Positions 18,616-27,033 are shown, counted from the first letter of the stretch. The stretch: DNA of 64,000 nt from Cesiribacter sp964504565 (GCA_964504565.1 CAZDEY010000005.1:237638-301637); one strand, 5' to 3'. Notes: generated by a model from the sequence alone, not told the origin. Made by a program: numbers and translations.

Positions 18616-21600
18616 TTAGCGGCTATATTCGGTATGGGTAAGAATATTCCCGTTATTATCTTTAGTAGTTATCAGGCGGCCCAGGGCATCGTAATAATAG
18701 CGTTCGGAGTCGCCTTCACTGTCGGTTACACTGGTTAGCTGACCCTTTCTATTGTAACCTGAGTGAGAGTAGTGCGCCTTAGTAGGTATAAGTAAGAAGT
18801 CATCCAGATAAAACTGATCTACGGAGCTTACGCGGATGCCAACTTCCTGTCCCAGATAATTACCTAAATCAAGCTTCCGGACAAACCTTTTCCACTCATT
18901 GCTTTGGGGTTGCATGGTATGCGTTTGTTGTTCCAATACCTGGGCAAAGTCGCTGCTCAGTATTTGTATTTTCACCTGCACAGAAGCCGGGGTTTCAGTT
19001 CCGCCCAGATGCCAAAATGAAAGGTTGTAATTAGCATTTTCCGGCTGAAACAAGCCTCTGCAATTGCTTTCTTCATCTAACAAATTATTCATGTTTAACG
19101 ACCGGGTGCCGGTATGGGCTATTGATGTATTGAAGCTTCCTCTAACATAACTGGTTTGATAGTAGGTGCAGCCTCTGTCATTTCCCGAATCAAAATTATC
19201 GTAAATAATCTCCGAGGCTTTAGCATAACTAGCCTCAAATACCGGCCTGCCACTTGGCTTATCGTATAGGGTAGTCAGGGCTGTTTTGCTGCGCCCTTGT
19301 GTGGTAAGCACCCGGCCTTGTTCAGAAATCTGCACAACTTCATTAACTAGCTTATAATTAGGACTATAGCTAAATGACGGATTTGTGGTACCGGCAATTG
19401 CTGCGGGGGCAAAGTCAGGCTGAGGTCCGCTTAGCGCGTAAGATTTAGCCAGGTACACCAGGGAATCTAACTGAGCGTAGGTAGTCAGGCCGGCCCCGGT
19501 CACTGTTTTATTCTGGCCCGGTAACTGTATTTCACTTACCTGTTCCACCAGCCAATTTTGGTTATTTTTCTGCAATTGCCATATAGCATTGGTGCTGGCA
19601 TCGGCACTACTATCAGCCGCATAGTCAAACGCGTAGCTGCTTTTGGTGTAACGCCTTGTGCCACCGGCATCCGTTATGCTGCTTTCAATCGGCCGCAAAT
19701 GTTTAGTGCCAAACAATACCGTAGAGCTTTGCGTGTTGCTATTGCCGGTGCCGGGTATATATTGGATGCTAATGGTTTGGTAAGGTAGCGTTACCCGGTT
19801 CACCGGAATGATATTTTTGCTATAGAGGTAGGAGTGGTCTACTACTTTACCTGATCCGGTACCGGCGTAGGTTAAAACCGGCTCAAAGCTCAGGGAGTAT
19901 ATTTCTTTTTCCCGAGTTTTTTGCCAGTCCTGGTACAGGTATTCGGTCTTTGTAACTAAATTTCCCTGCTCATCGTAATTATGTTCTTCCAGCAACTGGC
20001 CTTGTTTCTCAAAGGGCGGGTTAGCCCAAAATGGGTAGGCATAGCTGCCGGTGGAGTATAAGCCTAACTGGTAACTTCCGGCCGGCGAATTAGCGCGGGC
20101 AACTTTAAGTTCGGTAGCCGCCCATTCATTGGTTACACTCTGGGTTCCGTATTTTACCGGAATATTGTAGAAGAACTCGGTATGGCCAAACCCCGGCTTG
20201 CTTACGCCGGATCGGGTGTAGCGAACATTATTTCCGCCGCCGGGCGCCATGTTCCGGTCAGCCTGTAATAAAAAGTGAGTGTATATTTCGTCACCTGTTT
20301 TTTCATCTACCGTGGTAATACTATCTACCGCAGTAGGTATATAGTAGGCCGGCATATAGAGTAGCACGCCGCTGTTGTAGTAATTGTACTCTCTTACTAT
20401 ATCATTATTACTATCCAGTCCATCGTAGGTAATCCATTTTGCTATGCGCAAACCGCCGCCATTTATTAGTGTACCGCTAATTGAGTCGGTAAACTGGTTA
20501 GGCTCATATTGCAAATGGTGGGTAGCCCCCTGCGATGTAATTACTGATTTAATTGAACCGGCAAGCGCAGCGGCAAAATTCATGCGCCGGTCGTTGCCTT
20601 CTAAAATAATTTCCTCACCGGTATAGGCTGATGCCGGCAGGGGGTGGTTCCTATACTTATTGTATGAGCTTAGCCCGGGGTATATATAGAGTTGTGTATA
20701 CGGCCTCTCATCGCCACTACCATTATAGTAGCCCCAATAATCGTACTGGTATGAATCCATGCTAGGAAAAGAAGTCTCGTAAGCATCTTCTTCCGTCGTA
20801 CTTACATTTTCCAGGCCGTAGTAATTAAATTTTAGGGGTTCGTTAGCAATACTTTCGGAAGTGGAATTAAAGGCTGTTCTCCGTGCAAAGGCTGTACTCT
20901 GTACGGAGGAAAGGAATAATCGCTTCTGGGGCACTGCCAGGTTTTGCGTTGTATTTCTGGAGTCCGCTAATAGGTAAGTAAAATTTAGTTCTAATAGTTT
21001 TTCGCCGCCTCTGTACTTATTAATCTTAGCAATTTTTTGTCCTTTTTCATCTTCTCTATCGGTGTAAGACAGAGTTATTGAGTCTTGGGCAGAAACTATG
21101 CATTTAAGCTTTTTGGCGGTATAATTTGAAGACAGAGTATATAAATCTTCCCTTATCCCATTTCTAAAAATACGGTAGAAATCGTTACTGTATATGTTGA
21201 TATCCCCCAATTTTGGTGCTGAATACGGTTTATTATCAAAACCTAAAGTTTCGTACTTAAACTTTATTTTGTTGCCACCAATGCTTCTAATTTGGTTTAC
21301 TACCCAGGAAGTTGTAAAAGTAGTGGGCTGATCATAATAGCGAAGTTCGCGCTCATTTATCAGGTCATTATTGTGCCTGGTGTCAGCATCGGTATACTGA
21401 ATATTGGCTGTGGAGCCTACGGATAAATAATACTTGATTCCATTGCTATCCGTAATGGTAAATCCACCTAGGTTTGTACTAATTAGGGTATTATCCCAAG
21501 TTGTTAAGGTGCTGTCAATAGTTGGTTCAATCACGACCTCCTGAGCGCTTAATAATTGTATATCTCCGTCATTATCAAAAACAAACTGACAATACACCGT

Positions 21601-22068
21601 GGGTAAGTTCACGGTAAAAATATCCGGTTCAGTATCCAATACATATCCCAGGCTATCCAGTGCCTGAAAAACATCATTCTCATGCGCCTGGCCGGTTCCT
21701 GACGGCCCGGCTATAAAATTTGGAATTTCGGTTCTTCTATCACTATATAACCAGCCTTTACGCTTATCCTCGGTAGTTCTGCCGTAGTAGTCGTCGGGCA
21801 AGCCATTAACAGTTCGAGAAATTCCTCCTACGGCATTAAGCTGCCAGCCCAAGCCAAAAGTACCATCGCCCATAGCTACGGGTATGCCGGCGGCGTTATA
21901 GCCCAGAGATAATGATACTGACAATGGGCCGTTTTGAACTGAAGTTAAAGGAACGGTAATGCGCCCGGTGCCGGACGTATTATCCACTGAAATCACCTGA
22001 CTCCAGGAAAGATTAGCCAGCAATAACAGCATGCCGAGAAGCGCTGATTTTGTAATTGTTCTTTTCAT
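18616..22068 (-). CDS. SpvB-like/RHS-repeat secreted protein
   Basis: This 1150-residue protein lies 22 nt upstream of the main RHS gene and should be exported with it. It has a signal peptide (residues 1-24, ends ANLSWSQ), an N-terminal region typical of RHS/SpvB-like proteins in Bacteroidota (ITVPLTSVQNGPLSVSLSLG, GDGTFGLGWQLNA), a long beta-rich middle, a carbohydrate-binding-like jelly roll near residues 960-1080, and terminal YD repeats (YNRKGQLTSV, YYYDALGRLITTKDNNGN). It has no obvious toxin tip, so it probably forms the first half of a two-protein shell. The frame is intact. Confidence 0.8.
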   Translation of the reverse strand: MKRTITKSALLGMLLLLANLSWSQVISVDNTSGTGRITVPLTSVQNGPLSVSLSLGYNAAGIPVAMGDGTFGLGWQLNAVGGISRTVNGLPDDYYGRTTEDKRKGWLYSDRRTEIPNFIAGPSGTGQAHENDVFQALDSLGYVLDTEPDIFTVNLPTVYCQFVFDNDGDIQLLSAQEVVIEPTIDSTLTTWDNTLISTNLGGFTITDSNGIKYYLSVGSTANIQYTDADTRHNNDLINERELRYYDQPTTFTTSWVVNQIRSIGGNKIKFKYETLGFDNKPYSAPKLGDINIYSNDFYRIFRNGIREDLYTLSSNYTAKKLKCIVSAQDSITLSYTDREDEKGQKIAKINKYRGGEKLLELNFTYLLADSRNTTQNLAVPQKRLFLSSVQSTAFARRTAFNSTSESIANEPLKFNYYGLENVSTTEEDAYETSFPSMDSYQYDYWGYYNGSGDERPYTQLYIYPGLSSYNKYRNHPLPASAYTGEEIILEGNDRRMNFAAALAGSIKSVITSQGATHHLQYEPNQFTDSISGTLINGGGLRIAKWITYDGLDSNNDIVREYNYYNSGVLLYMPAYYIPTAVDSITTVDEKTGDEIYTHFLLQADRNMAPGGGNNVRYTRSGVSKPGFGHTEFFYNIPVKYGTQSVTNEWAATELKVARANSPAGSYQLGLYSTGSYAYPFWANPPFEKQGQLLEEHNYDEQGNLVTKTEYLYQDWQKTREKEIYSLSFEPVLTYAGTGSGKVVDHSYLYSKNIIPVNRVTLPYQTISIQYIPGTGNSNTQSSTVLFGTKHLRPIESSITDAGGTRRYTKSSYAFDYAADSSADASTNAIWQLQKNNQNWLVEQVSEIQLPGQNKTVTGAGLTTYAQLDSLVYLAKSYALSGPQPDFAPAAIAGTTNPSFSYSPNYKLVNEVVQISEQGRVLTTQGRSKTALTTLYDKPSGRPVFEASYAKASEIIYDNFDSGNDRGCTYYQTSYVRGSFNTSIAHTGTRSLNMNNLLDEESNCRGLFQPENANYNLSFWHLGGTETPASVQVKIQILSSDFAQVLEQQTHTMQPQSNEWKRFVRKLDLGNYLGQEVGIRVSSVDQFYLDDFLLIPTKAHYSHSGYNRKGQLTSVTDSEGDSERYYYDALGRLITTKDNNGNILTHTEYSR

Positions 22069-22077
22069 GTAAATATT

Positions 22078-22797
22078 CTATTTTCTGATAGAATGAAGCT
22101 GATAAACCAAGCCTAATTCCACCGCAACCGGGCTTTTATATAGTTTAGGATATTTGTTGTGCAAAAGATTGAATGAGACGGCGTTCTGTATTACCAAAGA
22201 TTTAGAAATATTGACTTTAGTAGTGGTGCCAACGAACCAAGCGGGCTGCCATTGATTTCCCCTAGAACTATTTTCAGAAGCCAGGCTTGTAGTAAATTGT
22301 TGATAGCGAAACTCTGAAAACAAGCCCGCAAACCGTACGATATTTGCTTGAATAATAGCTGAAAAGCTCCATATTGATCTTGGATTTGAGTTGGTAGATT
22401 GCTTAAGTTTAGGCCTGAACCTTAGCGAGGAGCCTAACGAGGCTACTTTGGAAAGCCGGTAAAATGCTCGGGGGCTAAGCTCAAATTCTGGGCTGTTTAA
22501 ATCTATTAGCTGAACATTTAGCCCAATCATCCACCTACTACTCAAAGAATCTGCTTTTAGTGAATTTTTACGTAGCGCGGTCTTTAAACTATCCGACCTG
22601 TTTACGCTGTGGTACTTACGCTTGAGTTGGGAGAGTTTCTCTTCGGCATTATTCAGGGCTTCGGTGTGCTTGGAAAGATGATTGTTGGCAACAAGTTTAC
22701 CTAAAGATTTGGCAGAACTTTTGGCAGGGTTTGAATATGAGTCTGAGGCACCAACTGCCCCGAACTCCTTAAGCTCTTCCGAAGTGAAAAGCTGTTC
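22078..22797 (-). pseudogene. C-terminal beta-barrel half of the RHS-operon outer-membrane protein, cut off by an amber codon
   Basis: The frame continues directly from the upstream half after TAG (22798-22800) with no other defect. It encodes a helical/coiled part (EELKEFGAVG, SKHTEALNNAEEKLSQLKRK) and then alternating beta strands of a barrel (WMIGLNVQLIDLNS, RFAGLFSEFRYQQF) to a short basic end. The first ATG in this half is at 22545, which would miss the helical part. Unless the amber codon is read through, no full barrel is made. It lies 10 nt before the SpvB-like gene. Confidence 0.7.
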
Positions 22798-23469
22798 CTA
22801 CAGCGTATTTTTATCAGCCTGGAGCCGGCTTATGTCTATTCCTTCGGCAGAGCCTTTCTCTTCCAAGTAACTTACCGCCCGCTGCTCCAGCAAGCTATCG
22901 GGCTGTTGGGTATATTGTGCTAACTGGCTGCTGTCGAGCTGAGGAAGGCCGTCAAGTTCATCGCCAAATTGTACCTCTTGGAAAGTATTGTCAAAGGGCC
23001 CTGGTAAGCTTCTGGCTTCTGGGAGTTGGGTAAGACTGCCAAGCTCGGCTATGTTGCCCAGTTCTGTTCTAACTAGCTTGTCTCCGGGCAGCGTTAAATC
23101 AGGATAAAGCCGGCGGAGGTTAGCTTGCTCGGAAGTAGGAAGTTGGTCTATCCGAGAGTTTAATTTGCTGTTAATCCTTTGTTGATGGTGGTGCAGGATA
23201 TTGTTAACGTACTGACTATCGTTACATTGAGTCGTACTTACGTGAAGTTTATTAACAAAATCAACTTTCAACTGACTTAGGGAGTCTAGCTCATGGTGAA
23301 CAGTAGCCAGGCTATCGATGGGAAATGCGGTGGTCTGTGCGCTCAGCAGGCTATCTGTGTTATTAATTATACCCTCGGTAGCTTGTTGAGCTAAGGCCGC
23401 TGGTCTCAAGGCTAAGACTACTAAACCTACCAAGCCGCTCACAAGTAGTTTAATAAGGGATGAGTACAT
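22798..23469 (-). CDS. N-terminal half of the RHS-operon outer-membrane protein, ends at amber codon
   Basis: This 223-residue segment begins with a signal peptide (residues 1-27, ends RPAALAQQ) followed by a periplasmic helical region rich in Ser, Leu and Gln (DSLATVHHELDSLSQLKVD, QQRINSKLNSRI). It stops at TAG after ADKNTL, while the same frame stays open for another 239 codons downstream, so the ancestral protein was about 463 residues. As first gene of the RHS operon it probably supplied the outer-membrane anchor or export partner. CAG to TAG is the simplest single change. Confidence 0.7.
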   Translation of the reverse strand: MYSSLIKLLVSGLVGLVVLALRPAALAQQATEGIINNTDSLLSAQTTAFPIDSLATVHHELDSLSQLKVDFVNKLHVSTTQCNDSQYVNNILHHHQQRINSKLNSRIDQLPTSEQANLRRLYPDLTLPGDKLVRTELGNIAELGSLTQLPEARSLPGPFDNTFQEVQFGDELDGLPQLDSSQLAQYTQQPDSLLEQRAVSYLEEKGSAEGIDISRLQADKNTL

Positions 23470-23679
23470 GAGGGTTAAGAGACTAACGAATCATAAATGT
23501 AAAAAAAAGTGTAAGATTAACCTCAAAATTTAACAATTAAAATTTGTTTTTATACTTATCGGTCTTATTATACATCATGCCGCAAGATTCCCTAGTCTGT
23601 ATGCATCCCTAGTCGGTATGCATCCTGCACTGCACCTCACCCCCTTAGAAATTAGGCACTCAGTTCTCTTAAGGGAATG

Positions 23680-23812
23680 GTATACCAGAGCTCTTCTCAG
23701 CAAAAATTCCGATGCGGCCTGTACTAAAGGCTGTGCCAGTTGCAGTATTATTGATATTGAAAAGATTGAAAAAGATATAAATGCCCGCTCCGAAAGTTAC
23801 GTAGGCAACTAA
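23680..23812 (+). pseudogene. Truncated second copy of the FeoB-associated Cys-rich protein
   Basis: From about 23680 the sequence matches the tail of the 8177-8368 gene (NSDAACTKGCASC...IEKDIN.RSESY.GN), with the same stop codon context. The membrane-helix half is absent and replaced by unrelated DNA, which supplies a chance ATG at 23618. Without its membrane helix and far from feoB it is unlikely to work. It marks the left edge of the duplicated segment. Confidence 0.8.
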
Positions 23813-23937
23813 GCGTAGGTGATTGGTGTCTATTCTATAAATATGACACTATGAATATAGTTAAAACTTGTCTTTGCCTAGGGGCGGTATTCTTAATCTT
23901 TTCCTGCGATGATGACCAGCCGGAATATCAAGAGGGT
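23803..23937 (+). repeat. Direct repeat, right copy (135 bp identical to 8359-8493)
   Basis: See the left copy at 8359. Recombination between the two would remove about 15.4 kb, including the entire RHS island, and leave one Cys-rich protein gene followed by one lipoprotein gene. Confidence 0.85.
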
Positions 23938-24252
23938 GATTTGCCTATAACTGCTCTTTCGGTAAACCACCTTCCTGAAAATATTAACGAAGTGCTAGTT
24001 GAAATTCCGATTAAGGTGCAGGCCCCAAGCGGATGTTGGCAGGGCTTGAGAGCTGACTACCAAAACTATAAAGAAAAATATTATAGATTTACCGGCTACG
24101 GTTCTTACAATGTTAGCGCTCAGCTTTGTCCTACAGTAATCGTAGAATTCGATACTACCTTAACTTTGAAATTACCTGGCTCAGGTACCTACTATTTTGA
24201 AGCAAATCAAGCTCCTTTTGAGGTTCTATACGATACTATTAAAATAGAATAG
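23851..24252 (+). CDS. Small lipoprotein, paralogue of the one at 8407
   Basis: This 133-residue lipoprotein has the same signal peptide and lipobox (FLIFSC) as the 8407 gene, identical at the DNA level, and the same YYFEANQAPFEVLYDT end. The middle differs (for example SGCWQGLRADYQNYKEKYY versus DGCWSDLSVDYENFRESHY). The contrast between identical 5' ends and diverged centres suggests gene conversion across the repeats. The function is unknown; the protein is presumably membrane-anchored. Confidence 0.72.
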   Translation: MNIVKTCLCLGAVFLIFSCDDDQPEYQEGDLPITALSVNHLPENINEVLVEIPIKVQAPSGCWQGLRADYQNYKEKYYRFTGYGSYNVSAQLCPTVIVEFDTTLTLKLPGSGTYYFEANQAPFEVLYDTIKIE

Positions 24253-24346
24253 TTTGAATAGCAATCCTGGGTTTTCTACGACCTTTGCCTAAAATGAAAA
24301 ATCCTATTAGCATTTACTGAAAGGCTTATATATACTTGGGGGCGCG

Positions 24347-24364
24347 ATCATATGCTCTATTCAG
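24347..24364 (-). other. Third, very short tRNA-Arg fragment
   Basis: ATCATATGCTCTATTCAG matches the D-arm/anticodon part of the intact tRNA-Arg (ATCAGGTGCTCTATTCAG) with two differences, and is preceded by GGGGCGCG, similar to the 14-bp units. It suggests a row of at least three tRNA copies, two of them decayed. Confidence 0.45.
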
Positions 24365-24453
24365 TAGTTATAAATATTATAGCAAAATTACCTTCTATTT
24401 AAAAGAGCACAAAAAAGCCGGTCAGCGTATGCTAAGCGGCTTGTGTGACCTTG

Positions 24454-24467
24454 CGGGGCGCGTAGCC
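24454..24467 (-). repeat. 14-bp insert 1 in the tRNA copy
   Basis: In gene direction this is GGCTACGCGCCCCG, one base different from the unit repeated three times in insert 3 but in opposite orientation. It sits between T-stem and acceptor stem and has no target-site duplication. Confidence 0.75.
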
Positions 24468-24480
24468 TTAGGATTCAAAC

Positions 24481-24522
24481 CGGGCCACGGAGGCCGTGCC
24501 ACTGAGGCTGCGCCGCAGAGGC
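24481..24522. repeat. 42-bp insert 2: three diverged 14-bp units
   Basis: The units are CGGGCCACGGAGGC, CGTGCCACTGAGGC and TGCGCCGCAGAGGC, sharing a GCC...GAGGC skeleton. Confidence 0.75.
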
Positions 24523-24542
24523 CTGAAACCTCCTGAGCCGTA

Positions 24543-24584
24543 GGCTGCGCGCCCCGGGCTGCGCGCCCCGGGCTGCGCGCCCCG
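24543..24584. repeat. 42-bp insert 3: three identical 14-bp units in the anticodon loop
   Basis: GGCTGCGCGCCCCG is repeated exactly three times between GCCGTA and ATCAGG, which are contiguous in the intact tRNA gene. Confidence 0.8.
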
Positions 24585-24602
24585 ATCAGGTGCTCTATTC
24601 AG

Positions 24603-24645
24603 CTTACGCAGCCCGGTGGCCGGCGCTCCGGTGTGCGACACCCGG
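24603..24645. repeat. 43-bp insert 4: three diverged ~14-bp units in the D-loop
   Basis: The units are CTTACGCAGCCCGG, TGGCCGGCGCTCCGG (15 nt) and TGTGCGACACCCGG, each ending in CCGG. Confidence 0.65.
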
Positions 24646-24702
24646 TTGAGCTACAAGGCCGAATTTCTTAAGTATAATTTTGTCAGCACAAAATAGTAAC
24701 AC

Positions 24703-24734
24703 AAAAAAGCCGCTCAGCGTAAGCTAAGCGGCTT
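24703..24734 (-). terminator. Intrinsic terminator of tRNA-Arg
   Basis: On the minus strand AGCCGCTTAG and CTGAGCGGCT pair (one G-U) around CTTACG and are followed by TTTTT, just after the tRNA 3' end. A diverged copy of this hairpin follows the split tRNA at about 24413-24442. Confidence 0.8.
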
Positions 24735-24737
24735 GTG

Positions 24738-24811
24738 TGACCTTGTCAGGATTCAAACCTGAAACCTCCTGAGCCGTAATCAGGTGCTCTATTCAGTTGA
24801 GCTACAAGGCC
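24738..24811 (-). tRNA. tRNA-Arg (ACG anticodon)
   Basis: This 74-nt cloverleaf is intact. The acceptor GGCCTTG pairs with CAAGGTC (one G-U), the anticodon stem CCTGA/TCAGG encloses the loop TTACGGC with anticodon ACG, and the T-arm TCAGG/CCTGA encloses TTTGAAT. A is the discriminator base; CCA is not encoded. ACG is normally edited to ICG to read CGU, CGC and CGA. Confidence 0.95.
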
Positions 24812-24896
24812 ATTCCCTCCGTTTGGGAATGCAAACTTAAGGAGCTTTTTTTAAATCTCAAATCTTCCGGAGAAATAAATGCTAATAAAAATGTTT

Positions 24897-24904
24897 TAAC
24901 TTTG
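24897..24904 (+). promoter_or_regulatory. Possible -7 box (TAACTTTG) for the outer-membrane protein gene
   Basis: It is an exact TAnnTTTG match about 115 nt upstream of the 25021 start. I see no TTG at the expected -33 spacing, so support is partial. Confidence 0.35.
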
Positions 24905-25020
24905 CCCCGTAGTAAGCGTAATGGGTAATTGCCCCTTGCAAACCTGCAAACCCTATGTACAAATTAAGGTTGCTTGTACGTTGGCTGTTCATACATATTC
25001 CTATATTCAATAAGTTGATT

Positions 25021-25848
25021 ATGAAATCATTTGTAGCCCTGTTAGCGGGACTATTTTTTACCAGTTCGGTTTTAGCTCAGGATACCCCACCGGCCGGGGC
25101 CCAAACCAACCCCTCCAAGAGCAAATTAAGCAAAGAAACTTTTCAGCCCGATGTAAAGGGTGATCTGTTATTTGCCGTCGGCCTAAACGCCTTCTCTAAT
25201 GCACCTGAAGTGGCCAGCTTAAGTAACTGGGGCTCCAAAAGCGTTAATTTATACTATTTATACGATTTTAACCTGGGAAATACCGGTTTCTCTTTTCACC
25301 CTGGCTTTGGTCTGGCTTTTGAGAAATATGCCTGGGAAAACCCAGTTAATCTTCAGCAAAATATTGACGCTACCGGTAGTGGTGGGGCGCCGGCTATTGA
25401 ACTTGTGCCGGTTACTGAAATTGTAGCTATACCGGACGGCTCTGATTATGAACTTCGCAAATCTAAACTGGCTGCCACCTATCTGGATGTGCCGCTGGAG
25501 TTTAGCTACGCTTTTAAGAAAGATAATCCGAGAGCTGGCTTTAAAATTGTGGTAGGCGGCCGGGCCGGTTTGCTGTTAGGCAACCACACCAAAGTTAAAT
25601 ATCGGGTATCGGATGATACAAGAAAGTATAAACTAGCCCAGGACTATAACCTGAATCCCTTCCGCTACAGTGCCCATACCCGGGTAGGCTACGGAGGTTT
25701 CAATCTGTACTTCGAGTACCAACTTTCCGAAGTATTTGATGCCGGCGATGAGCCTACTATCAATATTGGAAACAACAATGCCGGCGACGGCGTAGTGCTG
25801 GAAGGTATTAATAACTGGCGAGTTGGCTTAGCTATTGATTTGTTCTAG
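25021..25848 (+). CDS. Outer-membrane beta-barrel protein (PorT-like domain)
   Basis: This 275-residue protein has a clean signal peptide (residues 1-20, MKSFVALLAGLFFTSSVLAQ), which argues for this ATG over one 66 nt upstream that would add a non-signal extension. The mature part has the alternating strands of a Bacteroidota outer-membrane barrel (NLYYLYDFNLGNTGFSFHPG, TYLDVPLEFSYAFK, FKIVVGGRAGLLLG, VGYGGFNLYFEYQLSEVF, and a terminal WRVGLAIDLF ending in Phe). The cargo or role is unknown. It is monocistronic, with a strong terminator behind it. Confidence 0.8.
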   Translation: MKSFVALLAGLFFTSSVLAQDTPPAGAQTNPSKSKLSKETFQPDVKGDLLFAVGLNAFSNAPEVASLSNWGSKSVNLYYLYDFNLGNTGFSFHPGFGLAFEKYAWENPVNLQQNIDATGSGGAPAIELVPVTEIVAIPDGSDYELRKSKLAATYLDVPLEFSYAFKKDNPRAGFKIVVGGRAGLLLGNHTKVKYRVSDDTRKYKLAQDYNLNPFRYSAHTRVGYGGFNLYFEYQLSEVFDAGDEPTINIGNNNAGDGVVLEGINNWRVGLAIDLF

Positions 25849-25870
25849 ACTAGTAATAAAGACTTTTCAA

Positions 25871-25898
25871 AAACCAGTGCCGATGCACTGGTTTTTTT
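25871..25898 (+). terminator. Intrinsic terminator after the outer-membrane protein gene
   Basis: ACCAGTGC and GCACTGGT pair around CGAT and are followed by seven Ts. Confidence 0.9.
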
Positions 25899-26097
25899 AT
25901 TTTACCTTAATTGGGGATCAAGTAGAAAAACTGATTTAGTTCACTGAAATAAACGAACCAATTAATAGTGATACATTAATTGTTAAAATTTCAAATCAAT
26001 AGTGGCTTTCTACTAACCACTTAAAACTTACAGCCACTTCCCTAAAGTCAATCAGTTTAATCTATTATATTTACAATAGTATAGAGCCAAATTATAC

Positions 26098-27033
26098 ATG
26101 ACCCTTACTCAGCTTTCCTACATATTGGCGGTAGATACCCACCAGCAGTTTGGTTTGGCGGCCAAAGCCTGCGGAATAAGCCAGCCTACCCTGAGTATGC
26201 AAATACAGAAGCTGGAAGATGAGTTGGGCCTGCGGATATTTGACCGGAGCCGCAAGCCGGTAGTAGCTACCGAAGCCGGCGAGCTTTACATAGCTCAGGC
26301 TAAGAAGGTTCTTCTGGAAAGCCACAAACTACAAGATTTAGTAAGCCAACTCAAAGGAACCCTGCAGGGAACATTAAAAATTGGCATTATACCAACCCTG
26401 GCTCCGTACTTACTGCCCTATGCTGCCGGGGAGTTTGCGCGTACCTACCCCGATATTCGCTTTCAGGTTGAAGAACTTACTACCGAAAAAATAATAGCTA
26501 GCCTAAAATCGGATAAGCTGGATGCCGGTATTCTGGTAACTCCGCTGGATGATGATTCCATAAAAGAAAAGCCTCTTTTTTATGAAGAAATTTACTTATA
26601 CGTAAATCCTGAACACGAATTAAGCTCATTAGCGGAAGCTTCCTTACAAGATTTAGCCCAACCTAATATGTGGTTGCTCTCGTCGGGCCACTGCTTTCGG
26701 CACCAGATGCTCAATTTATGTTCCAGGCACCCGGAGGCCGATAGTTTGCCCTTCAAGTTTGAAGGTGGCTCGCTGGAAACCTTAAGGCGATTAGTAGATA
26801 CCGAAGGTGGCTTTACCCTGCTGCCCGAACTGGCTACCCAAGAGTTAAACGAAGAACAACAGGACAATTTGCGGCGCTTAGCCTCGCCCCGACCGCTACG
26901 CGAAGTAAGCCTGGTGCATGCCCGAACGCAGGCCAAAAGCCGAATGCTGGAAGCCTTACAGGAAATAATTTTGCAACATTTACCGGCCAGCCTGCAGAAA
27001 GCCGAGCGGGGCGTAGTAGTAAAGTGGAAATGA
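26098..27033 (+). CDS. oxyR: LysR-type peroxide sensor OxyR
   Basis: This 311-residue protein has a LysR helix-turn-helix (residues 1-60, AAKACGISQPTLSMQIQKLE) and a substrate-like sensor domain. The sensor carries SSGHCFRHQMLNLC with cysteines at residues 199 and 208, the same numbers and spacing as the redox pair of Escherichia coli OxyR. It should activate antioxidant genes when a C199-C208 disulfide forms. Peroxide defence targets are not adjacent; the next gene encodes a small Cys-rich membrane protein. Confidence 0.9.
   Translation: MTLTQLSYILAVDTHQQFGLAAKACGISQPTLSMQIQKLEDELGLRIFDRSRKPVVATEAGELYIAQAKKVLLESHKLQDLVSQLKGTLQGTLKIGIIPTLAPYLLPYAAGEFARTYPDIRFQVEELTTEKIIASLKSDKLDAGILVTPLDDDSIKEKPLFYEEIYLYVNPEHELSSLAEASLQDLAQPNMWLLSSGHCFRHQMLNLCSRHPEADSLPFKFEGGSLETLRRLVDTEGGFTLLPELATQELNEEQQDNLRRLASPRPLREVSLVHARTQAKSRMLEALQEIILQHLPASLQKAERGVVVKWK

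Larger units (their letters stand above)
24446..24660 (-). pseudogene. tRNA-Arg(ACG) copy split by four GC-rich inserts
   Basis: Removing four inserts of 14, 42, 42 and 43 nt from this 215-nt stretch leaves exactly 74 nt that match the intact tRNA-Arg at 24738-24811, with one base change in the T-stem. In gene direction the inserts fall in the D-loop, in the anticodon loop between positions 32 and 33, at the T-stem/T-loop edge, and between T-stem and acceptor stem. A decayed terminator hairpin follows it, as in the intact copy. A functional spliced tRNA is very unlikely, but the insertion pattern is striking. Confidence 0.85.

Noticed and set aside
12545..22800. Recoding of UAG as a sense codon, because two TAGs interrupt otherwise open frames
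   Set aside because: TAG is used as a normal stop elsewhere in the window (for example feo-linked lipoprotein and tRNA-adjacent genes), and prfB is standard. Independent nonsense mutations are simpler.
23618..23679. A real N-terminus for the second Cys-rich protein
   Set aside because: The first 20 residues are unrelated to the intact protein and lack the membrane helix. The ATG is most likely a chance start.
24336..24536. A 66-residue plus-strand frame
   Set aside because: It lies on the opposite strand over the split tRNA and its GC-rich inserts and has no protein-like features.
24446..24660. A functional intron-containing tRNA
   Set aside because: There are four inserts, one at the acceptor/T-stem junction, and an intact copy sits next to it. 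No known bacterial intron is this short and repetitive.
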